Shown in pieces: positions 50,536 through 59,755 of a DNA stretch of 64,000 nucleotides. The stretch's first letter is position 1. Every line of letters starts with the position of its first letter. The position numbers were made by a program, and so were the translations under genes. This stretch comes from Eubacteriales bacterium (GTDB taxonomy: Bacteria; Bacillota; Clostridia; Oscillospirales; Butyricicoccaceae): NCBI GenBank assembly GCA_030524285.1, contig JAUNGQ010000004.1, positions 73,626-137,625 of the forward strand, read 5' to 3'. The notes beneath the pieces were generated by a model, which saw only the letters and a list, made by a program, of their open reading frames with translations, was not told the DNA's origin and searched no databases.

Positions 50536-50749
50536 ATTGTGTACTCCTTTTACCATTTTTACCATATTGTAACCATTTTTCTTCGCATAATCTATTTATA
50601 TTCTTCCCGTTTTGTCATATAATATGCATAGCGAATCTTGCTTCGCTGCCTAAACTATGGCTGTTTTTTCTATAATACAGTTCTGAATTACACGAAAACA
50701 CTGCAAATTTCTGTATTGTTTTCGATATCATTATGGAGGCTTTTGAGTC

Positions 50750-52129
50750 ATGTCCGACTTTTCTTTACATTCCTATGTAGCTGATCATAAATCCATTCAT
50801 CTTGTTGGCATCGGCGGTGTTTCGATGTCTGCGCTGGCTGAACTGCTGATGCATCTGGGAGCTGTCGTTACTGGTTCTGACCGGTCACAGTCCGATGTTA
50901 CGGACAAGCTGACTTCTCTCGGCGCAAAGATTACATACGCACACCTTCCGGAAAATGTAGAGGGCGCTGATCTCATTATCCGTACTGCCGCAGTACATGA
51001 TGACAATCCCGAAATTGTACATGCCCGTGCGCTTGGCATTCCGGTCATCGAGCGTGCGCAGGCATGGGGTTCCATTATGCTTGGTTATCAGAACGCTGTC
51101 TGTGTTTCCGGCACCCATGGCAAGACAACAACAACCTCGATGCTGACCTTGATCGGGATGCACTGCGGTGTTGACCCGACAGTTATGGTAGGCAGCAATC
51201 TTCCTGCAATTGGCGGTACGCTGCGTATTGGCGCGCACGACTGCTTTATTGCAGAGTCCTGTGAATACACCAATTCGTTTCTCAGCTTCCATCCGACGGT
51301 AGCAGTTGTCCTGAATGTCGATGCAGATCATTTGGACTTCTTCAAGGACATCGATGATATCATCCATTCGTTTCACCGCTTCTGTGAGCTGGTTCCGGAA
51401 ACCGGTGCCATTGTGGTCAACCACGATTCTGCCAATGCATTAAAGGCTGTTGCAGGCATTGACCGCACCTGCATTACCTTCGGTTCAACACCAGAAGCAG
51501 ATGTATATCCCCAAAACGTTACGGACCGTCATGGCTATTACAGCTTCGACGTCATGCACAAGGGCACGCTGTTCACCCATGTTGACCTGTCTGTTCCTGG
51601 CCATCACAACATGCTCAATGCACTGGCATCCTGTGCAGTCTGCATTTTCCTCGGTTTGGACGCTACTGCTTCTGCTGCGGGTCTGAGCGAGTTTACCGGC
51701 TCCTCCCGTCGCTTCCAGCTCACTGGACACACGGCAATGGGTACCATGGTCATTGACGACTATGCACACCATCCGGCAGAAATGACGGCTACGCTCAAGA
51801 CGGCACGGGAAATGGACTATGACCGCATTCTGTGTGTATTCCAGCCACATACCTATTCCCGTACCAAGGCGCTGTTACCGGAGTTCATTGAAGCGCTGAA
51901 GCTGTGCGACAAAGCAATTCTGGCTGATATCTATGCAGCACGGGAGCAGAATACTTATGGTATCAGCTCCAAAGTGATCGCAGATGCACTGGATGGCGGC
52001 GAGTATTATGACTCGTTCGAGAAAATTGAAGCCCGCTTGCTGGAGATTGCCCGGCCGGGTGATCTCATTATCACCATGGGCGCAGGCAATGTCAATGTCA
52101 TCGGCTCCGCGATCTGTACAAAGGAATAA
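50750..52129 (+). CDS. murC: UDP-N-acetylmuramate-L-alanine ligase
   Basis: 459 residues. N-terminal UDP-binding Rossmann (IHLVGIGGVSMSALAELLMHLG), ATP P-loop CVSGTHGKTTTTSMLTLI, AESCEYTNSFLSFHPTVAVVLNVDADHLD, and C-terminal IDDYAHHPAEMTATL and VFQPHTYSRT. Adds L-Ala to UDP-MurNAc in the cytoplasm. ATG 50750 after GGAGGC. Stands alone, followed by a strong terminator. Confidence 0.95.
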   Translation: MSDFSLHSYVADHKSIHLVGIGGVSMSALAELLMHLGAVVTGSDRSQSDVTDKLTSLGAKITYAHLPENVEGADLIIRTAAVHDDNPEIVHARALGIPVIERAQAWGSIMLGYQNAVCVSGTHGKTTTTSMLTLIGMHCGVDPTVMVGSNLPAIGGTLRIGAHDCFIAESCEYTNSFLSFHPTVAVVLNVDADHLDFFKDIDDIIHSFHRFCELVPETGAIVVNHDSANALKAVAGIDRTCITFGSTPEADVYPQNVTDRHGYYSFDVMHKGTLFTHVDLSVPGHHNMLNALASCAVCIFLGLDATASAAGLSEFTGSSRRFQLTGHTAMGTMVIDDYAHHPAEMTATLKTAREMDYDRILCVFQPHTYSRTKALLPEFIEALKLCDKAILADIYAAREQNTYGISSKVIADALDGGEYYDSFEKIEARLLEIARPGDLIITMGAGNVNVIGSAICTKE

Positions 52130-52144
52130 TCCACTGAAAACACG

Positions 52145-52174
52145 AAAGCCGCTCGGATGAGCGGCTTTTGTTTG
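52145..52174 (+). terminator. Terminator of murC
   Basis: AAAGCCGCTC / GAGCGGCTTT (52145-52154, 52159-52168), loop GGAT, then TGTTTG. Confidence 0.88.
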
Positions 52175-52220
52175 TCGATAAACTGATTTGTATATATAGG
52201 GTTATGGAACAGCCTCCCTC
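52173..52220 (+). repeat. Dispersed intergenic repeat, copy 3 (diverged)
   Basis: TGTCGATAAA (52173-52182), then GGTTATGGAACAGCCTCCCTC (52200-52220), same order as the copy at 4326. It is part of a 330-base gap without a gene. Confidence 0.5.
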
Positions 52221-52264
52221 TTCGAGGGATGGGAACCGCCGCGCAGCGTTGGTGGACCTTGGTG

Positions 52265-52340
52265 CAGGTTATTCTGAAACAATGATCATGACGAAAACTT
52301 GCTTCTATAAAGCAAGTTCGGCATGGTTTCAGAATACCTG
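52265..52340. repeat. Nested inverted-repeat element
   Basis: Outer arms CAGGT(T)ATTCTGAAAC (52265-52280) and GTTTCAGAATACCTG (52326-52340); inner perfect 9-bp stem AACTTGCTT / AAGCAAGTT (52296-52304, 52310-52318). No coding frame with RBS. The left flank CCTTGGTGCA recurs at 33024. Confidence 0.6.
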
Positions 52341-52405
52341 TAAGGAGTGAAACGAAAACCCAGATTGACAGAAATCAATCCCCAAAATATGATAAAACTC
52401 TCTCA

Positions 52406-52446
52406 GTCCGCGCCAACAGCGCGGACAGCTCCCTCTAGGAGGGAGC
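52406..52446. repeat. Double hairpin repeat
   Basis: GTCCGCGC / GCGCGGAC (52406-52413, 52419-52426) followed at once by GCTCCCTC / GAGGGAGC (52428-52435, 52439-52446). This hairpin pair, between CTCTCAGTCC and GGAGCC, is the type of intergenic repeat that recurs in Oscillospirales genomes. Confidence 0.55.
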
Positions 52447-52457
52447 CTCTTCACGTC

Positions 52458-53477
52458 TTATGCCAGCCCTCTTCTGCGTCTGGCAATATTGAGCGGTCCC
52501 TCCTGCATACGTTTCAAATTGCCCAAAATACGGCTTGTCCCCAGAATGACACAAGTCTCCGGGTCCTCTGACGCATGGGTTTCCAATCCCATCTGACGAG
52601 AAAGATATTGATCCATGCCATGCAGCTTGGAGCCGCCTCCCGCCAACACAATCCCAGTTTCCGTCAGATCACCTACCAACTCCGGTGGCGTTGTCTCCAA
52701 CAGCCCGCAGATTGCTGTTAGAATCTGTTCTGCCTGCTCCTGTAAAACCGGTATCAATTCCTCTGATGTAACTGTCTCGCATGCCGGAAGTCCATTGGAA
52801 GCCCTTCTTCCGCGCACAGCCATAGACAACACTTCCTCCCGCGGAAGAACACCGCCAATACTGCACTTGAGCTGTTCTGCGGTAGAAAGTCCAATCAGCA
52901 GGTCATGCTGCTGTTTCATGTAATTCTGAATCGCGTCATCACAGCTATCACCTGCGATGCGGATGGATATGGCACGCACAACTGCCCCCATGGAAATGAC
53001 CGCAATATCTGTCGTCCCGCCGCCGATATCTACGACAAGCGTTCCTTTGGGGCTTGCCGGATCTACGCCTGCTCCGGTTGCTGCTGCTACCGGCTGCTCC
53101 ATCAGATATACGCGGGAGGCGCCTGCCTGTAAGCCTGCATCCACAACGGCACGCTCTTCCAGTTCAGAAACCAGCGGCGGTACGCAAATCAGCAAATTGG
53201 GCCGGAGCATACTGCCCGCCCCGGCACGTTTGAGAAAGACCCGCGCCATAGAAGCTGTAATTTCACAATCCGTAATGACACCGCCGCGTATCGGACGGAC
53301 GGCAAGCAGCGTTTCCGGCGTTCTTCCCAGCATATCCCGCGCCTTTTGCCCCACACTGACAACCTGTCCGCCCTGTCTGCTGATGGCAACCACAGACGGC
53401 TCACGTAAAACAATCCCTTTTCCCTGCCGGTACAGCAGTACCGACGATGTACCTAAATCCATTGCAAAATCAAACAT
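52458..53477 (-). CDS. mreB: MreB/Mbl-family rod-shape actin homologue
   Basis: 339 residues, actin fold. Phosphate-1 loop FAMDLGTSSVLLYRQGKGIVLREPSVV, phosphate-2 VVDIGGGTTDIAVISMGAVV, and adenosine loop IVLAGGGSKLHGMDQYL. Polymerises under the membrane and positions cell-wall synthesis. Usual MreB neighbours mreC and mreD are absent; the gene follows comF and recD2, so it is probably a secondary Mbl/MreBH-type copy. ATG 53477. Confidence 0.88.
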   Translation of the reverse strand: MFDFAMDLGTSSVLLYRQGKGIVLREPSVVAISRQGGQVVSVGQKARDMLGRTPETLLAVRPIRGGVITDCEITASMARVFLKRAGAGSMLRPNLLICVPPLVSELEERAVVDAGLQAGASRVYLMEQPVAAATGAGVDPASPKGTLVVDIGGGTTDIAVISMGAVVRAISIRIAGDSCDDAIQNYMKQQHDLLIGLSTAEQLKCSIGGVLPREEVLSMAVRGRRASNGLPACETVTSEELIPVLQEQAEQILTAICGLLETTPPELVGDLTETGIVLAGGGSKLHGMDQYLSRQMGLETHASEDPETCVILGTSRILGNLKRMQEGPLNIARRRRGLA

Positions 53478-53608
53478 CCTGTGTTCCTCGCTTTCCCGGA
53501 AAGGCGTAGCCCTCCCTTATGTCCGTACTGTTACACAACAGTATATGCCAGTCCGGACTGCAATGATACACAGGATTGGTTATGTTTCGTTCGACAAATA
53601 TGGAATTG

Positions 53609-54244
53609 TTATGCACCGGTTTTGGCGGCTGCCAAAACCCAGACGGCTGTTGCACCAGCCTGCTTGAGCAGTAACGCACAAATGTCTGCTGTTGCACCTG
53701 TTGTGACAATATCATCAACCAACAGCACGGATTTTCCTTCCAGCTTCACACCGCTGCGCAGGCAATAGGATTTTTTTGCATTGTCCCATCGCGCGGAAGC
53801 CTGTAAAGACGATTGCCGCTTGGAAAACAGATGCCGTTTCAGCATTGGCTCAAACGGAACTTGCCAGCTCTCCGCCAGATATTTTGCAAACTCCGCACTT
53901 TGATTATAACCACGGGTATGTACCCGCAGCTGGCTGACCGGCACACAGGTAATGACATCCGGCTGCGGCATATGGTGCAGTTCCCACGCCTGCTGCATCA
54001 GTTCTGCCAACGGACCGAGTACCTGATTGCCGTATTGATGAAATTTCATATGGATAAGCGCCTGCCGCAGATCCCTCTGATAGCGCCCCGCGCAGATGAC
54101 AGCATCTGTGCCTTCCGTCGGCGTACAATAAACCGTTTTCATTTCTGCCTCCGCCTGTTCCCGGCAGTCAACACAGATACCATGCTGCTGTTCGGAAATC
54201 CATCCACCGCAGAAAATACAGCGTGCAGGAAACAACACAGACAT
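53609..54244 (-). CDS. comF: ComF-family phosphoribosyltransferase-like protein
   Basis: 211 residues. N-terminal zinc finger CIFCGGWISEQQHGICVDC, then PRPP-binding motif SVLLVDDIVTTGATADIC and VITCVPVSQLRVHTRGYNQSAEFAKYLAE. ComF acts in DNA uptake during transformation, though homologues are wide in non-competent species. Two bases after recD2, so co-transcribed with it; this pairing supports a DNA-metabolism role. Confidence 0.9.
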   Translation of the reverse strand: MSVLFPARCIFCGGWISEQQHGICVDCREQAEAEMKTVYCTPTEGTDAVICAGRYQRDLRQALIHMKFHQYGNQVLGPLAELMQQAWELHHMPQPDVITCVPVSQLRVHTRGYNQSAEFAKYLAESWQVPFEPMLKRHLFSKRQSSLQASARWDNAKKSYCLRSGVKLEGKSVLLVDDIVTTGATADICALLLKQAGATAVWVLAAAKTGA

Positions 54245-54246
54245 CG

Positions 54247-56511
54247 TTATTCCTCTCCTATCCCTATCTGTTCCGGCTCCGGCATACTACGGATCAAACG
54301 CGCACGCAGTGCACTGTATCTCCGGTTACGGGTATTGGTATTCACCATAGTCTCCGTCACATGCGGGTCTCCTACCAGCACCAGCAGCTTTTTGGCACGC
54401 GTAATGGCAGTATATAAAATATTACGGGTCAGCAGACGTTTGCCAATGCCATTTGGAAGAGCAACAATCACGGCTTCAAATTCACTGCCCTGTGATTTAT
54501 GCACCGTCATGGCATAGGCAAGCTCCAGTTCACTCAGCATATCAAAGGTATAATGTGCCAGTTTGTCATCAAACTGAATCAGCATATTTTCTTCCGTGAG
54601 GGAAATGCCGATAATGCGTCCCACATCACCGTTGAACATACCGGCGCCATCCTCTGCGGGATTGTCTTCCTTTTCCCAGACGATATCATAATTGTTGCGC
54701 ACCTGCATGACGCGGTCACCCAGACGAAATATCGTATCGCCATACCGTTTTTCCGGCTTTGTAGCATCCGGCGGGTTCAAGGCTTCCTGCAGCATACGAT
54801 TGAGCTGCTGTGTTCCAGCTGCCTGACGTCTGGACGGGGTGAGCACCTGAATCTGATCGGGTGTAAAGCCATAATAATCCGGTAATCGCTTGCGGCACAA
54901 ATCAACAACCGTCTGCATGACATCCTCCGGTCTGCGCTGCTTCATAATAAAGAAATCGCCGTTTCTTCCTCCGCCAACCGGCATTTCACCATGGTTGATG
55001 GCATGTGCATTGCGGACAATGGCGCTTTCCTGTGCCTGACGGAAAATTTCATCCAGTTCAATGGTATGGATGCGATTGGATCCGATACAATCCCGCAGGA
55101 AATTTCCCGGCCCCACGGGTGGAAGCTGGTCTGCATCACCAACAAGAATAAGACGGGTTTCCGGACGCAATGCCTCCAACAATGCCTGCATTAAAACAAT
55201 ATCAATCATGGAAACCTCGTCAAGGATGACCACATCACACTCGAGTGGATTGACTTTATTGCGTGCAAAAACCGCTTTGGTTTCCGCACCGCGATAGCCT
55301 GCTTCCAGCAGGCGATGGATGGTCTTCGCTTCACGTCCGCACAATTCACTCAGCCGCTTTGCAGCCCGCCCCGTCGGCGCGGCCAGCACAACGTCCAACC
55401 CAATGGCATCATAAAATTCCAGCATACCACGTACGGTTGTGGTTTTGCCGGTACCCGGACCGCCGGTCAGGATAACCAATCCATATCTGGCAGCCCATTC
55501 GATTGCCTGACGCTGGCGCGGTGCATATGTGATAGCGCTGTTTTGTTCCAATGTATCCAGCAGTTCATGGACGTCAAACTCATATTCATATTCCGTATCC
55601 GACAATTGCGCCAGATAATCTGAAACATATACCTCTGCTTCATGCATCGGATTTAAATACACAGCCTCCCGGCGGCAGATATTTTCGCATACCAGACGTC
55701 CGTTGTCCTGCAATTCTGTAAAATTGGCTTCCAGAAGCTCTGCATCCGGTTCAAAGCCATCCTCATCCTGCAACAGCCTTCCGGCAGTCGCCAACAGCTT
55801 ATTTTTCGGAATAAAGGTATGTCCATTGCTTAGATTAAACTGTAACGTATACAAAATGCCGGCCTGAATGCGCTCCGTGCTATCCCATGGCATTCCCTGT
55901 GACAACGCAAGATTGTCCGCCAGATCAAAAGATATCTCAAATTCCTCCCCGCAAAGCAGATATGGATTTTCCAGCACATGATCGATGGCAGTATCCTTAT
56001 AACGTTTATACAGCCGTGCCGCCAGCTGCGGTGGCAGTTCATTCTCCATCAAAAATTCCATCAACCGGCGCATCGAAGTCTGATGACGAAATTGCTCCCC
56101 GATTGCCTCCGCCTTCCGTGCGGTGATCCCGGTAATATCGCCTAGACGCTCCGGCTCATTTGCCATAACGGAAAAGGTTTCTTCACCAAACCGGTCCGCA
56201 ATTTTACGTGCAAGCTTCGGACCAATTCCTTTGATAATGCCGGAGGACAGGTAATCGGCGATACCTTTGACGGTTGCGGGCATCCGTCGCTCAAAATAAT
56301 CCGTCTGAAACTGCTCACCATAAGACGCATGGGTTACCCAGTGTCCTGTCAGCATCAGTTCTTCGCCAAGGCAGATTTGCGGCAGTGTACCAACTGCTGT
56401 CACTTCTTCGCCATCGTCTGCAATCAGCCGAATGACTGCATAGCCGTTATCTTCATTTTGATAAATGACCGCATCGACTGTACCATTGATGCTCAGCAGT
56501 TCCTGTTCCAT
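54247..56511 (-). CDS. recD2: RecD2-type ATP-dependent DNA helicase
   Basis: 754 residues, SF1B 5'-3' helicase not in a RecBCD complex. N-terminal OB-like and HhH region (GIGPKLARKIADRFG), Walker A LTGGPGTGKTTTVRGML near 350, Walker B VVILDEVSMID, motif III GDADQLPPVGPGNFL, motif V AMTVHKSQGSEFEAVIV and VI LYTAITRAKKLLVLVG. I chose ATG 56511, with GGAGGGACAGG upstream. Takes part in mismatch and double-strand break repair in Firmicutes. Confidence 0.92.
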   Translation of the reverse strand: MEQELLSINGTVDAVIYQNEDNGYAVIRLIADDGEEVTAVGTLPQICLGEELMLTGHWVTHASYGEQFQTDYFERRMPATVKGIADYLSSGIIKGIGPKLARKIADRFGEETFSVMANEPERLGDITGITARKAEAIGEQFRHQTSMRRLMEFLMENELPPQLAARLYKRYKDTAIDHVLENPYLLCGEEFEISFDLADNLALSQGMPWDSTERIQAGILYTLQFNLSNGHTFIPKNKLLATAGRLLQDEDGFEPDAELLEANFTELQDNGRLVCENICRREAVYLNPMHEAEVYVSDYLAQLSDTEYEYEFDVHELLDTLEQNSAITYAPRQRQAIEWAARYGLVILTGGPGTGKTTTVRGMLEFYDAIGLDVVLAAPTGRAAKRLSELCGREAKTIHRLLEAGYRGAETKAVFARNKVNPLECDVVILDEVSMIDIVLMQALLEALRPETRLILVGDADQLPPVGPGNFLRDCIGSNRIHTIELDEIFRQAQESAIVRNAHAINHGEMPVGGGRNGDFFIMKQRRPEDVMQTVVDLCRKRLPDYYGFTPDQIQVLTPSRRQAAGTQQLNRMLQEALNPPDATKPEKRYGDTIFRLGDRVMQVRNNYDIVWEKEDNPAEDGAGMFNGDVGRIIGISLTEENMLIQFDDKLAHYTFDMLSELELAYAMTVHKSQGSEFEAVIVALPNGIGKRLLTRNILYTAITRAKKLLVLVGDPHVTETMVNTNTRNRRYSALRARLIRSMPEPEQIGIGEE

Positions 56512-56570
56512 TTCCTGTCCCTCCGTCTGATTTGCTGCCAGTTTATTATAGCACATGTGAAGATAGAACG

Positions 56571-56601
56571 CAAAAAAAGCAACCGATTCTCTCGGTTGCT
56601 T
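56571..56601 (-). terminator. Terminator of the tRNA operon
   Basis: Minus strand AAGCAACCGA / TCGGTTGCTT with 5-base loop followed by T5 (56572-56601). Confidence 0.88.
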
Positions 56602-56604
56602 ACA

Positions 56605-56680
56605 TGGAGCGGATGACGAGGCTCGAACTCGCTACCTCCACCTTGGCAAGGTGGCGCTCTACCAGATGAGCTACATCCGC
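56605..56680 (-). tRNA. tRNA-Gly (GCC)
   Basis: Minus strand 76 nt with encoded CCA. Acceptor GCGGATG / CATCCGC; anticodon stem CCACC / GGTGG with loop TTGCCAA, so anticodon GCC; T arm GAGTTCGAGCCTC; discriminator T. Seven bases after tRNA-Phe, shared transcript. Confidence 0.95.
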
Positions 56681-56687
56681 AAATTGT

Positions 56688-56763
56688 TGGTGCCTCCGGG
56701 CGGAATCGAACCACCGACACGGGGATTTTCAGTCCCCTGCTCTACCAACTGAGCTACAGAGGC
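56688..56763 (-). tRNA. tRNA-Phe (GAA)
   Basis: Minus strand 76 nt with encoded CCA. Acceptor GCCTCTG / CGGAGGC; anticodon stem GGGGA / TCCCC with loop CTGAAAA, anticodon GAA; T arm with GGTTCGATTCC; discriminator A. Confidence 0.95.
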
Positions 56764-56860
56764 AAATGGTCTTTCTGCTGTTCATCGCAACAAAAAGAGT
56801 ATCAAAAGCCTTGTTTTAGGTGTTTGGCGTGAAAAACACCGCACTTTTCAGTGCTTGATT

Positions 56861-56889
56861 AGTATACCGCAGGACCCCTCAATTGTCAA
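56861..56889 (-). promoter_or_regulatory. Promoter of the tRNA operon
   Basis: Minus strand TTGACA (56884-56889), 17 bases, TATACT (56861-56866), about 95 bases before tRNA-Phe. Confidence 0.82.
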
Positions 56890-56928
56890 GAATTTTTTTC
56901 AATTTTTTCAACAAATTTTTCCACGCAG

Positions 56929-56965
56929 AAAAAGTGATGACCGCTGGTATCTATCAGCGGTCATC
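56929..56965 (-). terminator. Terminator of pucR-hydroxyacid dehydrogenase
   Basis: Perfect 11-bp stem GATGACCGCTG / CAGCGGTCATC (56936-56946, 56955-56965), followed on the minus strand by ACTTTTTC. Confidence 0.88.
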
Positions 56966-56977
56966 ATTCTCATCCAA

Positions 56978-57919
56978 TCAAACCAGATTGATCGGGTTCC
57001 CTGCCAGATATGCCTTGATATTGTCGCATACAATGACAGCACGCTTGTACATCGCCTCATTGGACGCAAAGGCTACATGCGGTGTTGCAATGCAGTTCTT
57101 TGCGTGTAGCAGCGGATGATCCTCCGGAATCGGCGGTTCCTTCTCGAATACGTCAACGGCTGCACCTGCGATGGCGCCGCTGTTGAGCGCATCTGCCAGC
57201 GCCTGGCTGTCGACAATTGGGCCGCGGGCCGTGTTAATCAGGATTGCAGAAGGCTTCATCTTTGCCAGCGCTTCCTTGTCAATCAGGCCAACGGTTGCCG
57301 GAGTCTGCGGAACATGCAGGGATACGATATCGCATTCGGACAACAGCGTATCCATATCAACAAACGTAACACCCGGTACATCCTTCCTGGTACGGCTGTA
57401 GGCATACACTTCACAGCCAAATGCCTGTGCAATCGTTGCCACGCGCAAGCCAATTGCACCGGCGCCGATGATGCCAAATTTCTTGCCTTCCAGTTCCGGA
57501 CCAATCAGACCGGCCTTTGTTCCGCCCTTGCGTACCACCTCATTGCACGGAATAATGCTGCGGTACAGGTCAATGATAAAGCCGAATACCAAATCTGCCA
57601 CTGCAACGGTAGAATAACCGGCACAATTGGAAACCTGAATGCCCTTTTCACGGCAGTATTCCATATCGACATGATCATAGCCGGTGAATGCAACACAGAT
57701 GTATTTCAGGTTCGGGCAATGCTCCATGACATCACGTCCGTACTTAAAGTTGGACAGGACAACCGCATCCGCATCCTTGCTGCGCTCGATCAGGGTTTCG
57801 GTGTCCTCCTTACGGGTGTTATAGTAAACCAGCTCCATCCGATCCCCGCAGGCTTCCTGCGCCATCGCCACAAGCTTTTCATCCGCGATTCCAAGCGGTT
57901 CAAGAATAACTAACTTCAT
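56978..57919 (-). CDS. D-2-hydroxyacid dehydrogenase (glyoxylate/hydroxypyruvate reductase-like)
   Basis: 313 residues, D-isomer-specific 2-hydroxyacid dehydrogenase family. NAD-binding GKKFGIIGAGAIGLRVATIAQAFG, catalytic Arg in INTARGPIVD, Glu in VFEKEPP, His in ATPHVAFASNEAM. Reduces a 2-oxoacid to its D-hydroxy acid. Fifteen bases after pucR in the same operon and next to ureide genes, so glyoxylate is a reasonable substrate; D-lactate or glycerate enzymes cannot be excluded. Confidence 0.88.
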   Translation of the reverse strand: MKLVILEPLGIADEKLVAMAQEACGDRMELVYYNTRKEDTETLIERSKDADAVVLSNFKYGRDVMEHCPNLKYICVAFTGYDHVDMEYCREKGIQVSNCAGYSTVAVADLVFGFIIDLYRSIIPCNEVVRKGGTKAGLIGPELEGKKFGIIGAGAIGLRVATIAQAFGCEVYAYSRTRKDVPGVTFVDMDTLLSECDIVSLHVPQTPATVGLIDKEALAKMKPSAILINTARGPIVDSQALADALNSGAIAGAAVDVFEKEPPIPEDHPLLHAKNCIATPHVAFASNEAMYKRAVIVCDNIKAYLAGNPINLV

Positions 57920-57934
57920 GATGAAACATCCTTT

Positions 57935-59623
57935 CTATTTTTGTTCGGTATTTTTATGATAATTTCCAATCATTTGATAAACTACCAGCCCGATTCTGAC
58001 AGCCAGTATTTCATTGGCGTTATCAAAATCAATGCCGGTGATTTTTGCAATCTTTTCCATTCGATACGATGCTGTTTTATAATGTACAAATAAATCCTGC
58101 GCCGTTTTGGACAGGTTCTGATTGTGATCCAAGTAGGTCTTTAACGTGACAATCAGGTCATCCCGCTGTGGTTTTTTATAATCAAACAGCTTCTGTAAGG
58201 ATTCCGGTACATATTCCATCAATGCATCCGGCTCTTCAATCTGGCACAGCAGCTTGAAAATGCCCAAATCGGAAAACCATACCATCTGCGCCTGATGCTC
58301 CCCGATCGTATCTCCGACAGCATCTCCTGCAATATCGACAAACAAATACGCGTCATTGGCTTCATGATAGGTTTCCGGCAGGTTGACAAGCCCCTTTACC
58401 ATCTTACCGACACCGGCCTTGACATGCAGGTTCCGATGCTGCTGCAACACGGCTGTCTGAATCCGGTCCATTGCTTCGCGCAAATTCCGGCGGTATTCAC
58501 TCTGCGCCACATCGGGCGCTTCCATTCTGACTGCCACAATCCGATCTGTTTCCCGATGAATTTTGCAGTCCCGGATCTGATGCCGGACGGCATCCTCCAA
58601 GCTATCGAGATAGATAATGCGTTCATTGATATTCCGTTTGCGCCATGTGTCGCTGGATGCGCCAAATACAATAACACGATAGCTGCTGTCCATGTCCATG
58701 CCAATCAGCGCGGTATTCTTTTGCAGCTCATCCATCGGCATATTCTTTCCATGCAGAATGCTGTACAGAATATCATTCTGGAACTTCTTTTCCAGCTCGG
58801 ATACGGCAAAATCCTTTGCAAATTCATATTGCAGGGCAACAATCGCATTTTCCACCGCAATACAGTTCATCAAATTAAATTCCGACGTCACCTCTGTGAT
58901 AACCAGATACATCTTCGTGCCGACATTCAGGTCAAGCTGAACGATATACTGCGTCTGATCGCCATACTGTACCAGATATTCATAATTGGTCAGGATACCC
59001 GGATCATATTTCTTCACCTTTTGGGAAAGCCGGAAGGCACAGGGAACATCACCGGAGCAGGCATAGCAATGCATATTCTGCTGGAACAATGCTACCGGAT
59101 TTCCAATCAACTTTTGCAGCATGTCCAGAATGTCTTCAATCCGTCGCTCTGCGCTCTTATCGGAAAAAGATAACGCCAGAAAGTTATCATGCGTTGTCTT
59201 ATAATATTTCAGCTGCGTGACTTCCTCATTGAACAGCCGCTCCATGACAATAGACAGGATGCTCTGGAAGGACATTTCAAACGGCATCTCCATCAGCGGG
59301 ATCGCATTTTCCTCTGCAAATTCCTTCAGCCATGCGATCTTGCTTTCCGCATTCTCGACATTCCTCCCCTGCTTGAGGATAATACCACTGACCTGCTTGG
59401 TATGCAGCTCATAAATATATTTTTTATATTCACTGATGCTGCACGACTGAAATGCATACAAACCTGTCAGCAGCAGTTCGCCGCCAGTGATGAAATGTAC
59501 TATATCTGGCGCCTCAATAATCGTAACACCTTTTATCTCGTTTGTTAAGCCTTTTGTACCACAGATCAGCGAAATCCGATTCGCCTGTTCGATCTCCAGT
59601 AACTCCTGTACTGTCAGTCCCAT
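57935..59623 (-). CDS. PucR-family transcriptional regulator
   Basis: 562 residues. N-terminal PucR sensor domain (GLTVQELLEIEQANRISLICGTKGL, FITGGELLLTGLYAF, VSGIILKQGRNVE), a GGDEF-like/GAF middle and a C-terminal HTH_30 domain (TLKTYLDHNQNLSKTAQDLFVHYKTASYRMEKI). B. subtilis PucR controls purine/allantoin catabolism. I chose ATG 59623, three bases after AAGGTGGGG; ATG 59653 lacks an RBS. The ureide-type genes upstream are the likely targets. Confidence 0.88.
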   Translation of the reverse strand: MGLTVQELLEIEQANRISLICGTKGLTNEIKGVTIIEAPDIVHFITGGELLLTGLYAFQSCSISEYKKYIYELHTKQVSGIILKQGRNVENAESKIAWLKEFAEENAIPLMEMPFEMSFQSILSIVMERLFNEEVTQLKYYKTTHDNFLALSFSDKSAERRIEDILDMLQKLIGNPVALFQQNMHCYACSGDVPCAFRLSQKVKKYDPGILTNYEYLVQYGDQTQYIVQLDLNVGTKMYLVITEVTSEFNLMNCIAVENAIVALQYEFAKDFAVSELEKKFQNDILYSILHGKNMPMDELQKNTALIGMDMDSSYRVIVFGASSDTWRKRNINERIIYLDSLEDAVRHQIRDCKIHRETDRIVAVRMEAPDVAQSEYRRNLREAMDRIQTAVLQQHRNLHVKAGVGKMVKGLVNLPETYHEANDAYLFVDIAGDAVGDTIGEHQAQMVWFSDLGIFKLLCQIEEPDALMEYVPESLQKLFDYKKPQRDDLIVTLKTYLDHNQNLSKTAQDLFVHYKTASYRMEKIAKITGIDFDNANEILAVRIGLVVYQMIGNYHKNTEQK

Positions 59624-59685
59624 TGCCCCACCTTCATATGCAAACCGTTCCATCTACTACATCGTACCAATATGTATAGTATAAC

Positions 59686-59735
59686 AAAAAGGGACGGATA
59701 ATACCATACCGGATTTGGATGATATTCCGTCCCTT
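59686..59735 (-). terminator. Terminator between the ureide operon and pucR
   Basis: Minus strand AAGGGACGGAATA pairs with TAT(T)ATCCGTCCCTT and is followed by TTTGTTA (59686-59735). Confidence 0.8.
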
Positions 59736-59755
59736 CCCCCAATTTTATGTTATGT

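Noticed and set aside
52168-52350. 60-codon frame after murC
   Set aside because: Starts inside the murC terminator and runs through nested inverted repeats.
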